Assembly: GCA_012934845.2 (NCBI GenBank)
Contig: WNNJ02000974.1
Coordinates: 1 to 64,000, forward strand
DNA from: Pomphorhynchus laevis
Taxonomy: Eukaryota > Acanthocephala > Palaeacanthocephala > Echinorhynchida > Pomphorhynchidae
Direction of reading: 5' to 3'
Length of the DNA: 64,000 nucleotides
Of the stretch, positions 11,701-26,700 are shown one piece after another; positions within the stretch are counted from its first letter, which is position 1; each line of letters starts with the position of its first letter. Both the position numbers and the translations under genes were made by a program. Under the pieces are notes generated by a model. It had not been told where the DNA came from and ran no database searches. It saw only the letters and a list, made by a program, of their open reading frames with translations.

Positions 11701-14700
11701 AAGCGTTTAAGTCATTATATAAAGTATTGTAAATTAAAACTTCTACAATTAAAAACTATCTGAAAGTGTTTTTAGAGGAAGCAACAATGAACAATTGTTG
11801 ATAAATAAATTGTTCAATAATGAACAATTTTTATAATGAATTTATTAAAACTAATATTTTTCACACAAATGAATCAATTTTTGTAAATGGGATTACGTTG
11901 CTTTAAGATTAACGATTACATTGCTTATTTTGTTGATTCGATATTTTCCTACCATCCAATGTTTACTAATTTAAACGCAATGATGGAGCTTGTATTGCAT
12001 GGAAGTTCGTGCTGGAATGACGCTACATGGATTCAAGGTTTTTAAAGCATTCACATTTGTTGTAACTTTCTGACGTTAACTATCATTTAGGATTATTTGA
12101 AGAACACGATTTGCATTTATCACTTATGCGGATCATTACCTGTTCTATTCATCGAGCTGTCACTGGAAATAGTCCTGGTGAAAGAAATAATCAGCAGATT
12201 AATTCAACTACTGTTAGTATTACTTAGTTTTCAACGTCATGATTTTAATTTGATATATTTTCTTTTCTGATATATTAATTAAATTTCTTGTCGTAGTTTG
12301 AATTCAGTCTGCATGATAAAGAAACATTAGAATATTTTTACGCAGCTTAAGATTAATTAAAACGCCTTTTTATTTCTCGGGTTCATAACGTTTAAATCGG
12401 TTCTAAAAATAGCCATGATGTTCATCAAGTTTTGTTTATTTGCAAGCTTAGATTTTCAATCAATTTGCTAAACTTTACGCATAATATTATAGTATCATGA
12501 TATTACTATTGATAAACATTAATTTGATATAATTTAGCATTAACTTAATCTTAAAATTTTAAAAATAGAGTTTTTGTAACAGAAACATTCTCTTCAAAAT
12601 ATCGAACCGGTTTAAAATTTGTTTAAAACAATTAATTTATTTTTAAATTTATTTAAAACAAATAAATTTATTTTATAATGAATTTAGTATATTTCGATCT
12701 ATATTATTAAATTTAGTATCGTAGCAATTATGGCGAAAAACAAAGTCTTGCTTTGTTTTTAATAGTTGATACTGATCCATTATTGATAAATAATTATTGG
12801 AGCTGGATCAAAGAAAAGAAGACATTATTTTGATATTTCGCTAACTTCTGATAGCATCTTCAGAAAATTTGTAAAAACGTTAATTTTTTGAAGATCCTGA
12901 CATAAGTTAGCGAAATATCAAAAATAATTTCTTCTTTTCTTTGATCCAGCTCCAATAATTATTTGTCTTACATTGTTGTTTTTATTAAAGGTTGATTTTT
13001 GTTTTGTCAATTTTTCTCCTTAGTGGCTTCATTTGTTTGCAGTTTTACATTTTTTCTGACCGCTTTCAGAATATATAGTCGAAGTATACACGGAAAAAAG
13101 CCACGTTAGGAACTAAAAACTATACTCACGTTTGGAAACATTTTTGAAATAAATAAATCTACTTTCCTCTCAATATGAAATATACGAACAATATTTGGAA
13201 GAGCCTTTTACAGACCTTAAAGGAAGTTTGAAAATGCTTTATTATTTAAGTAGGGTAATCAAGCAAATGGAATACGGTTCGGCATTTTATTTATCCTTCT
13301 GCAGAGTATCATATAATTAAATATGTAGATTTTAATACTATACTTGCAATATGATAGAAAGAACACGACATGTGATGCTTTAGATTTTCGTAAATTGATA
13401 TGCTTTGATTTAAAGTTATGTTTCATCCAGTTTTTCTTTTAAATACATTTTATTTCCAATTTAAGCAAGGCATATCAAATATATGCGATATTACATTATT
13501 CTTTTCACAAGTCTTAGTTGGCTTTTATCCATAGTAACTCGTTTACTATTTTGTCAAATTTAACTGGCGATGCAGCGTATTAAGCATATTACAGTTTGTT
13601 CTTTGTAAGGTTATAAATATTAGCTTATTTGCTTTTTGTTGATTTGTTCTGAGAATCAAATAGAATATTTTGTTAAATTCCCTTATACAATAAGTTAAAA
13701 GTATTATAAAGAATGTTCATATTAATACTTATTATTTACCCATATATTGCCTATATAAAGATTTGTTTCTATGCTTAAATGACGCGGACTATTGTGTATT
13801 CCAAGCTTGCGAAATGTAAACGAGGATTTAACACATTGCCAACTTCGAAGATTTTCTAGTATGGGAAAATTTTACTGTAATTTTTTATGTATCTTCAATT
13901 AAAGTTGTACATTTTATTGTATAATTATTAGCAGGATTTCAAAATTTTAATAATCTTAATAATCCCTTTGAACATTATCTGTATATTTTTAATTGTTTTG
14001 AAGTATTTTGGTTTTCTAATTAACGAATTACATATTTAATATATATTTCTGTCGTTAATTATGTTTACGTGATTTCGTAAACGAAAATAATACTTTTACA
14101 ATTTCTTAATTTCATGAATATAATAATTTACATTAAAATAAAAATGTTTAGATGGATATATTGCTTTTATTAATTACATTTCCACCAATAATTTAATTTA
14201 TCAAGTTTTATTACTTTTTTCTAATATACGCAAATTGTGTTATTTATCTAGTTTCCTCAAAATCGTGTCAAATCGACGGTAGACATATGTAACCAGTTTA
14301 CGAGGTTTTTTACATCAAGCATTTCTGAGATTATGTCAAAAGTAAGTTCAGCGTATCACTTAGTGCTTGTTCGATTTTATTCAGCACTAATATTACTTTA
14401 ACATAAGATATTTATTTTACACAGAAATAAAAAATATTTATTTAGAATATTACTTTAAGCTTTGAACATACACTATTTTCGTTGTAGTTTACAATTTAGA
14501 AATTAATAACCGTAACTTGTTTATTTTTGAAATAATTTTGTAAGAGTCGTTCTCAGTCTAATTGTTCTTTAAATATTTTCCAATTTAGTATCTAAGTGAA
14601 GATAGGCAGATTGGTGAACTGCTTACTCTTATTCCACTGATGAATGCTAGCGAATTTCAGGAGTGTATTACCCTAGATCAATTCAACCTTGTTTTAGATA

Positions 14701-17700
14701 AATGCATTGATCTTTCAACGAGCAGTGGAAATCTCGAGGTATTTCAAAATGGACTTTTAAAAATCGGTGTTCGAAATTAACTTAATTAGACAAATCATTG
14801 CATGTGTTTTGTCTATTTTGTTTTTAAAGACAGTTAATTAAAAAATTGTATACTCTGTTTCTGATTATGCAATCAGTAGCTTACGAAAAAATAAAATAAT
14901 TATTTGTTTGCTGATTCTGCTCCAAAATTCCAATTCATAAGTTAAAGTCTTAATTTTAATTATATTTTAAAGATTCAAATGCATAAATAATAATTAGTAA
15001 GATCAAATTGTGTATAACTTAACTAGATATTTAAAAACACTATTTCTACATAAACTGATTACAATCAACTTCGGTACGGTTATGCATAAATATATTGTTG
15101 AAATATTTGATTTCACTTCAATAAATCTCAACTCCTGCTCCCAATTTTTAATTGAGAATTATTAATAACTTAAATTGCGAAAATGCTAATAGAGGTTGGT
15201 GAAATATCAAATAAATTTTCCCCCTTTTTTGACCCAGCTCCAATAATTCTTTACATTAAATTGTGTTAAATAGTCATCTAATCACATCAATTGTAATGCT
15301 CACATAATACCTTTAACTACTAAATTTGTGTTTGATCATGATTCGCTTCAAGCCTGCTCACATATTTAATTTGATTAATCCAACTGTAAGCAATAATTGT
15401 TAAATTAATTATTTGTTCATTTATTTTATTAATTAAGTAATTAATTTATTGTTGCTCTCGTGTATTGCTTTATTTACTAGCTGATAATTCTACAGAACAA
15501 ATCTATCAGCGTCAGAATATTTAATTATATATAATTTTTATATACGTGGACCACTTCAACTTTAATCTCAATGTAAAGACCAAACGTTTATGACTGTATT
15601 CATTTCTGGCTATTAGCTTACATATTATTTAGGTGTTGTCTAAAGTTTCTGCTGCCTTAGAATGGTTTAGTAATTCACAGATTAAACATTGTGATCACGC
15701 AACTGCCGCTGTCAACAACTTTATGGATGTGTTAACAGTTGATTTTAGTAGATATCTAAAATTGATGAAGGTAAGCTTTATTTTTGTATAGAAATAAATT
15801 TTTAATATGATAAATTGTAGGCTGGTGAGTTTAGCAGTAACGATAACGTACAACAATATTTTACCGGTGCTTTAATTAAGATAACGATATTTCACAGGTA
15901 CGACTTTAAACTATTTAATTACTAGAAAAATTTTATTTAAAAGTTTTATATCTTGCATTTATAAATCAATCAATTTCAAAACCGTATTGTTGAATATTAC
16001 TTGATAATTTTCTGTAAACCGCTGCGTTAAAATTCAGCGATTTTAATTCTCATATTATCATTTTAAATATAGTTATTAACGAAATTGTAGTATCATAAAA
16101 GCATCTTTTTTATATTATGTAATAGTAAAATAGTAATAAATAATATTTTGATGTTGTTTAGTTTTAAAAAATCAAAAATCAAATTACAATGTCTTTTTGA
16201 TGTTCAATCAATTCAATTTTATTTATCATAAATACAACTATATTTCGTCCTGTTCCTGTTAAACAATAATAAATCGTATGAAATTATTTAATTTTAAAAT
16301 ATAGTTTAAATTCACTTATTACATACATGCTACATACATACTTAGATGATATTAGTAACGAATATAAAAGAGCACGTGGTATTCCAAGCAACGTCCGAAT
16401 TATATTCGGTTTACTGATTATTTGGTTTACTTATTTTCACTACTATCTGTGACTAAAATTATTACGATCACTTTAACAGCTTTTCAGTTTTGTTTTACTA
16501 CTCACGACTACCAAGAATCGTATAGAAGTATTTTCATGTTTTTAAATAGTTGGATCAAATACGTATGCATGCGAACCTTGGCATAAATCTTCATCAATTG
16601 TAAAATATTAACTATTGATTTTTATGTCCTACAGTCTTCATTAAATCTACTTTTAGTTTTAATAGATCAATTGTTTATCTTGGTATTATATTAAGAAATC
16701 ACAATTATACAAAATATGCATTTTGGCGTAAACTGATTCGTTTGATGGAGACAAATTCGAACATTGAGGTTCACTATTAATTTTATTTTTTATTTCTGAA
16801 TTATAAGCCAATTCCATTATTTAGATATTAACGTATTGTCTGGAGTTAAGTAAACTGCGTATTTTTTGGGCAGTTCGTACGTGCGCCAATTTAATAAATT
16901 TTGACAGCGATAATGAAAACACGGTATATTCTTACGCATATTCTTCACATTCGTATAATTTAATAAAAATTTTCGTTTCTCCATCCAGAAAATGTGCTGT
17001 AGTCGCATATTTGATCGAGCTAAACAACTATGTGTTGTTTGTTTCCAACTAATGGCAAACTATCCGAATGAGACAATATGTTTATTAGCTTATACCACAA
17101 TCTGCCAAATGTTGTGTTGTTTCAATGCTGAACTGGATGGGAATGGCACATCTAAAATCGCCTTGTTCGATATAAGGATTCGAGCAAATTCACCTGTAAT
17201 GAATTTAATTGAATATACGGAAAAAGCAATTTTGTCAGGTGTAGTATTTAATGTATTATTTAAGCGATCTTTATTACAAAGTATGGAATAATTATTATCA
17301 AATATTAAATTGTGCATAGTTATTACAGGAACAAATAAGGACCAAAAAATTATTATTTTTTTGATAAAAAAACATTCTATATTTCGATAGCTCCTGCTAT
17401 CATCAGGATTACAATAAAATGTTTCACAATTTCTTTCCTCCGAGTTTGCAACATTTATACAAAAATACAAGCATTGATGTGCCTCGCATTTCTACTTAAA
17501 AGAAAAAGATATAGTATGATATAATATGATAGCAGGAGCTATCGAAATATAGAATTTTTTTTATTAAATAAAGGATAATTTCTGCTTCTTTGTTCCTGTA
17601 ATAACTTTATATTTGGAATGTATTTTTCGTTTAAGTAAATATGCGGGGCACATCAATGCTTGTATTTTTGTATAAATGTTAAAAACGTGAAATTTGTGAA

Positions 17701-20700
17701 CATTTTATTGTAATCCTGATGATGATAGCAGAAGCTATGGAAATATAATTATTTTATCAAATAACGGATAATTTCTGCTTCTTTGTTCTTGCAATGACTA
17801 TATATTTGAAATGGAAGAAGATTATGGGTTTAGTATTTATTATTAAATTGTACCGTAAAATTAAATATCGTGCAATACAGTCATTTGGCCGTAGAATAAG
17901 ATAATGATCAATAATCATTTTATTGATTTTTTAGTCATTAACTTTAACCATCATAAGAAAATTTTACAATATACAAGAACCAGCTTAATAGAAAAATAGA
18001 GTTTAAAATATTAAAAAAGATATGTATATAAATGAACAATTAGAAATATTGAAACAACTTTTAAGAGATAATAAGCTAAAAGATCTTTATGTAAATATAA
18101 GAAGTTTTTCTAAAGATATCATATGTTCAATAAATCAAAAATTAATTAACGACTATGATAGGCTAAGTTGTATAATAGACAGTTATTGTAATACAAAATA
18201 CTATAATCGTACAATAAATGTTAATAATAACAATAGAAAATATACATTAACCATAAACTTCATTAATAAATGTATAGATAACATAAATATAGCCGGACTT
18301 TTAAATAATTCTAAAAGTAAAGAAATAATAGGGTCAGATTTAAGTAAATATATTCCTAAAATAAGGTATAAACTCCTACCACCATTTGGACGAAAAATTT
18401 GTAATTATAATAAAGAATTAAAATCAATATGTAACGATAATATTAGAAACATAATGGAAACAGAATGCAATTGTAAAAGTCTTAGTTTTGATAAAATAAA
18501 TGAACATATATGTACCCATAATCTAGAATTAATTGAAAATTGTGAATTAAGAAAGCTGCTATCAAAAGGGTATAAATATAGATTAAATAATAACAACGAC
18601 AAAAATAAAATTTACAGTTCGTTATATAATAACTTAAATGATTACTTTAGTAAGCTGATTAATAGTGAAAGCTCGAATATATCTAAGATAAAAATTTGGA
18701 AAGATTATATATTTGATAAAATTAAAAATAAAATGAAAATAACAAACAATTATAAAAGGAAAGATAAAATTAATAAAGATATGTATAAAGAACTTACTAA
18801 ATTAAAGGATAACTATATAATAACAACTATTGATAAAGCTAGTAATAACTTTGTCTTCATATGCAAAAAGCTTTATTATGATATACTAATGAAAGAGGTT
18901 AATTCTAATGATTTAAATGTAAATCCAACATATGAACGTAGTGAGTTGAGTTTAGAAACAATTATTACAAGTCACTGTTCTATAATGGATAAAAGGGTAT
19001 AAATGTTGGATTAGATAATAAAACTATACCTATATTATATTGGAATCCAAAATTACATAAAAATCCAATAAAACCTAGGTTCATATGTAGTGCGTTTAAA
19101 TGTACATTAAAACCACTTTCTGTCTATATGAATAAAATACTTAAAGTAATTAAAGCACACTTTAAAAAATATTGCAAGGTAATCGAAATTAATACTGGTA
19201 TAAAACACTATTTCAGTATTAATTCTACAAAAGAATTTTTAGAACAGACAAAAGGAATAAATTTTCAAAATATAAATACATACGATTTTAGTACGCTTTA
19301 TACAAATCTAGATTTAGTAGATATTAAAGAAGCGTTAGTAAAATTAATTAATCTTATATTCGGAAAAAGATATACATATATATGTTATAATAATTATAAC
19401 GCCTATCTAACAAAAATTAAACCATCAAGTAAATATAAATATATGGATAAAATTGAATTAATAGAATCCTTAAATATTTTGATAAATCAAAATTATTTAA
19501 AAGTAGGGACATCTATATTTAGACAAGTAAAAGGTGTTCCAATGGGTGGTAATAGTAGCCCAATTATAGCTGACTTGTTTTTAAGCTTTATAGAATATGA
19601 ATTTGTTCATAACTGTGTAAAAACTAAATCTAAACAATATAAATATATGAAATATATGTTTCGATACATTGATGATATATGTGTATTTAATTCTAATAAT
19701 TTTTATTCAATTAGTGAGCACATTTATCCAGAAAGCCTTATTCTTAACAAAACCAATATTAATGATAAAGAAGGTGTATATCTAGATATGAACATTAAAT
19801 TAACATTAACTAAAACTACTATTAATTTATATCGTAAAGATGACATATTTAAATTTACAAGAAACATATTTTTGCATGAGCATTCATGCATACCATATAA
19901 TATAAAATATAATACATTAAATAATGAAATTTTAAGAATTGCAACAATATGTAATGATATTGGCTTTCTTCAAAATCATTTAAATAATTTAATAGATACA
20001 TATTTTAAACTAGGTTACTATAAAAATAACATCAAGCAGAAAATAGTAAAATATATAAATCAACACAATAATATAAAGAATAAATTTAAACTCTTAAGTG
20101 GCAAATTTTTATGGATGGATAATAAATAATATACTTTGTATTAGAATAAGATACTATATAATCAAATTTAATCAGAGGAAATAGGCTTTAGCATGTATGT
20201 GGCCCCTCTGCTATGTTGGGTCGAGGAATGGGGGCCGAAACCTGATAGCATAGCAGTTCCTTCTGATAAATTCAATTCACTATTCTAATACATCGTATGA
20301 TATTTATTAATCAATTCGTAAAAATTGATTTTTACGTTAAATTTTACGTTATATAAATATAAATTATATAAAATCTTATATAATATGTAATTAAAAACTT
20401 AATCGGTTTAATGGTTTTTTAACAGAAAACTCAACACAAGTATAAATTACAAAAAATGTTCGGTTTTTATATCTCTTGCTTATCCATCATAAATTCTTTT
20501 GAACTACAATTGTTTCTCTGAATTAAACGGTGAACAACGATAAACAGGAATTGTCATTGTTCTTGCTGATGGCGGTGTGTTAATTCAAAATATCGCACAT
20601 GTATTGAACAAAATAGAAAGGAAAACAAACATCAAACGCAGCGAAGAACAACACACTTTGCACCTCAACCTGATCTTTAATCCCATGCAAATGTCGACAA

Positions 20701-23700
20701 CGATCATTCCATGTACTCGTCAAGATAACGAGGCTTGCGCCGAATTATTTTCAAGACTACTCTTTCTGCTTCCTCTGCACTTCACGTTATATCGTTATTG
20801 TTTTCCTCCGTCATCTCGACATTATCTCCTAGAACTTCGTCATCATCAATGTCCAAATCACGATGAAAACTTTGCAACTCATCGGCTGAATTTTCACTAG
20901 GATCCAATCTTATGTCTGATATGTCTCGAGTCATGCCGTCTATCTCAACCGTTCTAGGAGAAGAGTATCAATTTACTGTTCCCACTTCACATCTTGCTAG
21001 ATGCGGACGTACCCACAATTTATCACTTACGAAATACCCAGAATCATCGCCAGACGCTACTTCGTGAATCTGACGTGGATGTCGACATTTGTAAGCGTAG
21101 GTAGTATTACTATGCCTGGCATCTGATTCTGCGGGACTTTTTGGAATTATATTATGCCAGAAAACTGCTTTAATCGGGTAACACTTACATCGACTACATG
21201 TACGTTTAATTGTTATGTGATTCCTTTCCACAATTCCATTGCCCTGGGGACGAAACGCCTTCCGAAATATTATGTTTACATTCTATTTTCTACACATATC
21301 GCTGATTTCTCTCGACCGTAATGCCAGCAAATTATCTAGCAAAATTTCTACAGGCAACCCTCTCTCCGTAAATATTTAAAGAATTTGTGACGACACATAT
21401 GATGCATTTTCGTTGTTTAATTTCTACCATATTGCAAATTGGCCTGGTCCACTGTCAAAAGCCGTCAAGTATTTTGATCCTTGGTAATTAGTGACGTCAA
21501 GAGCTATCCTCGTCCAAACTGTATATACATCACAACTATCATGTTCAAATTGTACTAAACATTGATTTATTCGAAACGTCACGTAAGATCTTACAATAGG
21601 TTCTATCTATATCACGCCTTTTAATATTTGGATGTATTAAGCTAGATAATTCCAGTGATCGATTTACGCCAAAATAGTGCATCTAGTGATGGTCACGTAG
21701 TTTATCTGCACTAGCGTCATTTGCCAATTCCATTGCAGCTCCAAGTGGTGGAAATTTTGGATATAATCGAGTAAGACTGTCAGCTATATGTTCACATGAT
21801 TTCGTATATGCTGTAATATCTAGTTTCATCTCTTGTAATAATGCGACAGCACTGATAGTCGTATTTTAACCAACTTTTCTAACGCGCTCTTCATCCTAAC
21901 ACGGTACATCCGATTTTCAGTCAATTTGACCAATTCAAAACTTTCTGCGAATCAGTTATCACTTTCACTAATCTCGAGTTGCATTTTATCGCCAGATTAA
22001 TACCGCGTAACACCGATTCCAATTCGGTGACATTAATGTGAAGGTTATCATTCTTTTTACCAAGCCAATCCGCATCTTCGATAATCTCATCGCTTAATTC
22101 AAAACAGACTCCTATCGCAAGACTACTTGCATAGCACCAAACGACTCCACATCTGCGGGGTACCGCTCTCCAAACACTATAAAGAGGGTCAGCCTTCAAA
22201 TTTTCTTCTGTTAATTTCAAATACGCTACTGTACTATCTCCGACATAGTCCTCGCAGATTTGCCCGTAAGCGTGTCGTTTAATAAAGCTACAAGCTAGTT
22301 ATAACCATCCAGCGACTGTGTAGTGACCAACTAACACTCCACATACAGAAAATAGCTCTCGTCTCGTTATTTTTATATTTGAGAAGTCGGTAAACTCTAT
22401 AGAACTTTCTCTTTCAAAAATCTGCCAATCGTGCGAATTTCTCTTAATTGATAATCCAAGAACTGTGTTGCCATCGATATCAGCTGGTGATTTCGGGACG
22501 AATCCATAACTGTTGAGAGCATTTACAACTTTTTCTGCTTTCACTATACATTCATTGACTATAATGCCATCAACATAGCATTGAACACCTCGACTCACAT
22601 CATCGTCTAAGTTAATAATGTTGTTAAGAATGATGTTGATAATCCTGGGTGCACGATTTAATCCGAATCTGAGGCGCATTAGACAATATGCTTCATCATC
22701 GTAATCACTTAGTTGATAGGATCTCAAACTCTCGTTAATGTCTACAAAGATATGCTTTCTTTAAATCGATAATTTTAGACTGACCGATATTCTATGCTTT
22801 CTTTAAATCGATAATTTTAGACTGACCGATATTCTATGCTTTCTTTAAATCGATAATTTTAGACTGACCGATATTCTGTCTCCACAGTCTCATGGCATCA
22901 TCACATGCTACTACATTATCGCCGGTATGGCTGCAAACATATGAATCGAGCTCACGGAAATCGAGCACATGTCGAACCTTGTTTTTTCACTTGTGATATA
23001 CGGCCATTAACGGAATTATTCCATTTGTCTCATGTACAAACCATAAGTAACAGGTTAACAAGTACACCGCTCGAATATGGACATGGAAATGCTTTTAAAA
23101 GGCAAAAAAGAACATTTTTGCACCTATCACAATGATGATAGACAATGCACCGTGCCACCCTTACTTGTAAGATATTCTTGAAGAAGATGATTACAAAGAA
23201 CATAATATTATGCACCGTGTAGCTCAATGCTAAGTGATAAATAAGTGATATTATTGCATTGTTGAAAGGTATATATTATCCCATTGAAAGTGATATCATT
23301 TTGAAAGTGTCAATAATCTTTCCGAACGTGACAATTTTCATTTTTGAAAGTAATACTTATCACTTTTGAAAAGTGACAATAAAATCAAATTGAAAGTGAA
23401 AAGGTATAGTTAGCAGCACCCTAGCTCGCGTTCATTATTGTATTCGAAAGTTGTCAATTTTGATGAAATGAATAATCTCTATTTATACAGTCAATTTTTG
23501 AAATGAATAGAATAGCTGTATGGCTTTTATTTATTTATTTTTGGCTGAAGAACCATTGCTAAGCAAAATAATCTGATAAAACGTATTTTTTTTCTAGTTT
23601 GTTTGAAATATTTCTGGTACGGTGGCCTCGGGACACTATCCGAAAAGCTTGGGCATGTACAAACCGGCCGTGATCTGTTTGAGTTTAGAAATAAGAGGGC

Positions 23701-26700
23701 AGAAAAGTTAGAAAATTTTGTTTAATTATCTCAAAATAACAACTCGATATTTTCACAAATCCCATTATTTTAACACCAGTTAAAATACAATTTGTTCTAC
23801 TTTGTAGATTTTTATTGTTTATTATTGAATAAAATTATAGGTCAATTTTTCCATAATTCTTTTTATGTTTTAATGCATTTATTAACTTAAAGCCCTGTAA
23901 AATGACAATTGCTAAATATCTTTTAGTATACATTAGATTTTACAAATACTAACTATGGATTATCAGAAACACTTGTTTTATGTAAAATATTCCGTCTCCT
24001 GATGGACTGTCACCACATATCACCAATATCGGTTTATGACAATCCAAGCATCCACTCTTATCGTGGATTACAAGCAAATAACATAAAGTGTTGTTTAACA
24101 TGTTTTTAACTCGTATATTTATTAGTTTATATTACATTTTACTGAGCATTAAGCATTGACCACAAACGCTGTGTTACAACTGCATTTTCATTTGTTGATT
24201 TCTACTTTCCGGGTACAGATCACATGTCCGTGGTGCAAAGAAGGGAATGTGTAGTTAGCTTTGTTAAACTTATCCTTAACAGAGTTATTCCTTTAAAATG
24301 CTATGCGACTATTTTGAAACACTACGTACAGGTATTTAAATAAGTTTACTTTTATGTAATGAGCGTTTTAATTAAATAAGTTTTTTAAGTAATGATAGTT
24401 AACTCACTGTTTTAAAATCTTAAAGTATGCTTTAGTTACCAGTAAAGTTCAAAAATGAATTAATCATAATATTCAGAGATGATCTGTGCTTGACATTTTT
24501 ATGAGAAGGTAAGATAATACAAATGTCTTAGCGATCTAATAATAAATCAAATCAGCTATCTGAGTCTACGTATTTAATACTATATATAAATTAAAAATAA
24601 TGAGAAGCAAAAATAAAAAATTAAATAATAAATAATTATATAATTTTTTTATATATTTATAGTTTAAATTTAAAATAAAAAATCAATTTTTATGAATTGA
24701 CTAATAAATAACAGAGGATCTGTTAGAATAAGGATTTGAGGCCATCAGAAAAACTGCTATGTTATCAGGTTTCGACCTCATTTCTCAAAAATATGGAACA
24801 CTGCACGATTTCGCATGTCATCTTTTTTATTTTCGCATATCATCCTTTTTATTTTAATTTGTAATTAATAAAATAAAATATGTAGTCACAGCTAGCTGAT
24901 CTGAATTAAAGAAATTGATAGCAACATAGTTAATCAATTGAATATCTAAGTTCTTTTGTATCGCTGTTTTAGACCAAAATAAATTTCGTATCGCTTCTTT
25001 ACTCTGTCACATTTAAAATTAAAAAAATTATGCTTATACAATTCAAATAATTAAATAATAAATAATTATAAATGGTAAATAATTGTTATATGAGATTATA
25101 TATAATTAATGTCAAGTTAAAATTTAAAATTAAAATTTAACAGACGTTGTATCAGAATTAGAACTAGAGGTCATCAGGAGGAACTGATCTGTTAGTTATT
25201 GATTCAGAAAGATAAGTAAATTAGCTTTCTAAATAAAAAAAATAACAGATTATGATTGTATTACTTTATAAAGTGAATCTGTGAACTTCCAAAATATATA
25301 ATACTATTTCGAACAATAAAGTAGTAAATAAAGTAGGAACTGATAAATGCAAAACAATTAAATTATTACAATAATTTTATTTTTGAATTTTTGATCTAAT
25401 TCATTGTCTGTATCTAATTTGCATCTTGCAGCTTCTAATAATGATAATATCCATGTAATGAAATTTTGAAATAAATATTTCTCCATTACTTAGAGTTGAT
25501 AATAAAGATACGATTATATATTATGATATTAAAGTATATTAGCAATAGTCAATAATAGTTGTATGTATTTATTCTAATTTTCAACTAAGAAAAGTAATCT
25601 TTTTATGATGTATTTCAAATTTTGGAAGATGACCAAAAAAATTAATTTATTTTTATTTCGTTAGCTACTACTAGCATAATCAAAAAAGCACTTACAATTT
25701 GTTCAGCAATTGTTGTTATATTAATATTAAGAAATCATTAAAGTAGAAAATAAAAACACCATAATCGCCGTTTATTATTACATCGAGTTGCTAACGTTAG
25801 TACTTAATTCGATGACTAATAAGGAAATTAAAAATTTTAACTTTTAATCGCCGACTTTAAAAGACAGAAGCAATATAATCAGATCAGCAATCTGAGTATA
25901 TGCATTTTATACTATTTATAAATAAAAAGTAGAGATAAATAAACCGAAATATATGATACTATTTCGAACAATAAAGTAGTACTTTCGCATTTTAATCTTC
26001 CAACATAAATAATGTTTTCCCGTTGAATTTATAACATACCTTGTTTAATTTATAGAACCATATACCAACTAAAATTAAATGAATGTAATACTCAAAGTAA
26101 ATAATAAAGACACATCTCTATAAATCAGATCACTTGATTGAATCTGCATATGTTGTACTTTTAAGAAATTAAAAAGTGGACATATCTTAATTTTGCATTT
26201 TTATGAGCTGGTTTATAGAAAGTATACCATATGTATTAGAATTAAGATTGGATAATAAGATCAGCAAGAGTCTATGTATATAAAAATGATAAATAATAAA
26301 ATCAGCCAACTGAGTCTACGTATAAAATAAACAAAACATAATAATGTTAAATCAAAATTTAATAATTAAATAATAAAATAAATAATTGTTATAAGAATAT
26401 TTTATAATTTATATCAAGTTAAAATAAAAAATTGAAATTTAAAATAAAAGTCATTTTTATGACTTTTATGTTAATCTTATATAATTGTTATATAAGATTT
26501 TATATAATTTATAAAGTTAAAATTTAAAACTGAAATTTAAATAAAAGCCAATCTTTACGAATTGATTAATAAATAACAGATGATGTAGCAGTATGAAATG
26601 TTTCAGTATATAAATTTTTGTTTTATATTTTTATTCATACAATGCAATGTAAGCTATAGTGTAAATTCATTAACTCATTTATATGTGAACAGAATTGAAT

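Larger units (their letters stand above)
9061..11907 (+). other. STAG intron with tandem duplication and palindrome
   Basis: 2.85 kb of AT-rich intron. It contains the tandem duplication at 10.42-11.36 kb and the palindromic insertion at 10857-11252. No other coding signal was seen. Confidence 0.7.
17880..20400 (+). mobile_element. Nearly complete Penelope-like element without endonuclease
   Basis: The RT coding region is split into two open frames (18022-19002 and 19128-20129) by one frame shift near 19000; RT reading continues in the second frame through 19003-19127. The 3' flank (20130-20400) defines the tail blocks seen in about nine other places in the window: TTTGTATTAGAATAAGATAC, GGAGGAAT-type CCTCGACCC, CCGAAACCTGATAGCATAGC. 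No GIY-YIG domain follows the RT, as in the known endonuclease-less PLE branch. The 5' boundary is approximate. Confidence 0.75.
17239..24146 (+). other. 6.9-kb STAG intron packed with retroelements
   Basis: It contains a small repeat in three copies (17.32-17.81), a nearly complete PLE (17.88-20.4) and an LTR-element fossil (20.89-22.95), listed separately. Between 23.0 and 24.14 kb no feature was recognised, apart from a short stretch of TTGAAAGTG-type repeats at 23260-23400. Confidence 0.8.

Noticed and set aside
16992-17291. ORF ending at 17291 as a terminal STAG exon
   Set aside because: Similarity ends at about 17238 and continues at 24147 with matching phase; the tail is intron.
20577-20900. 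107-codon plus-strand ORF as a gene
   Set aside because: It overlaps the downstream end of the minus-strand LTR fossil and has no features of its own.
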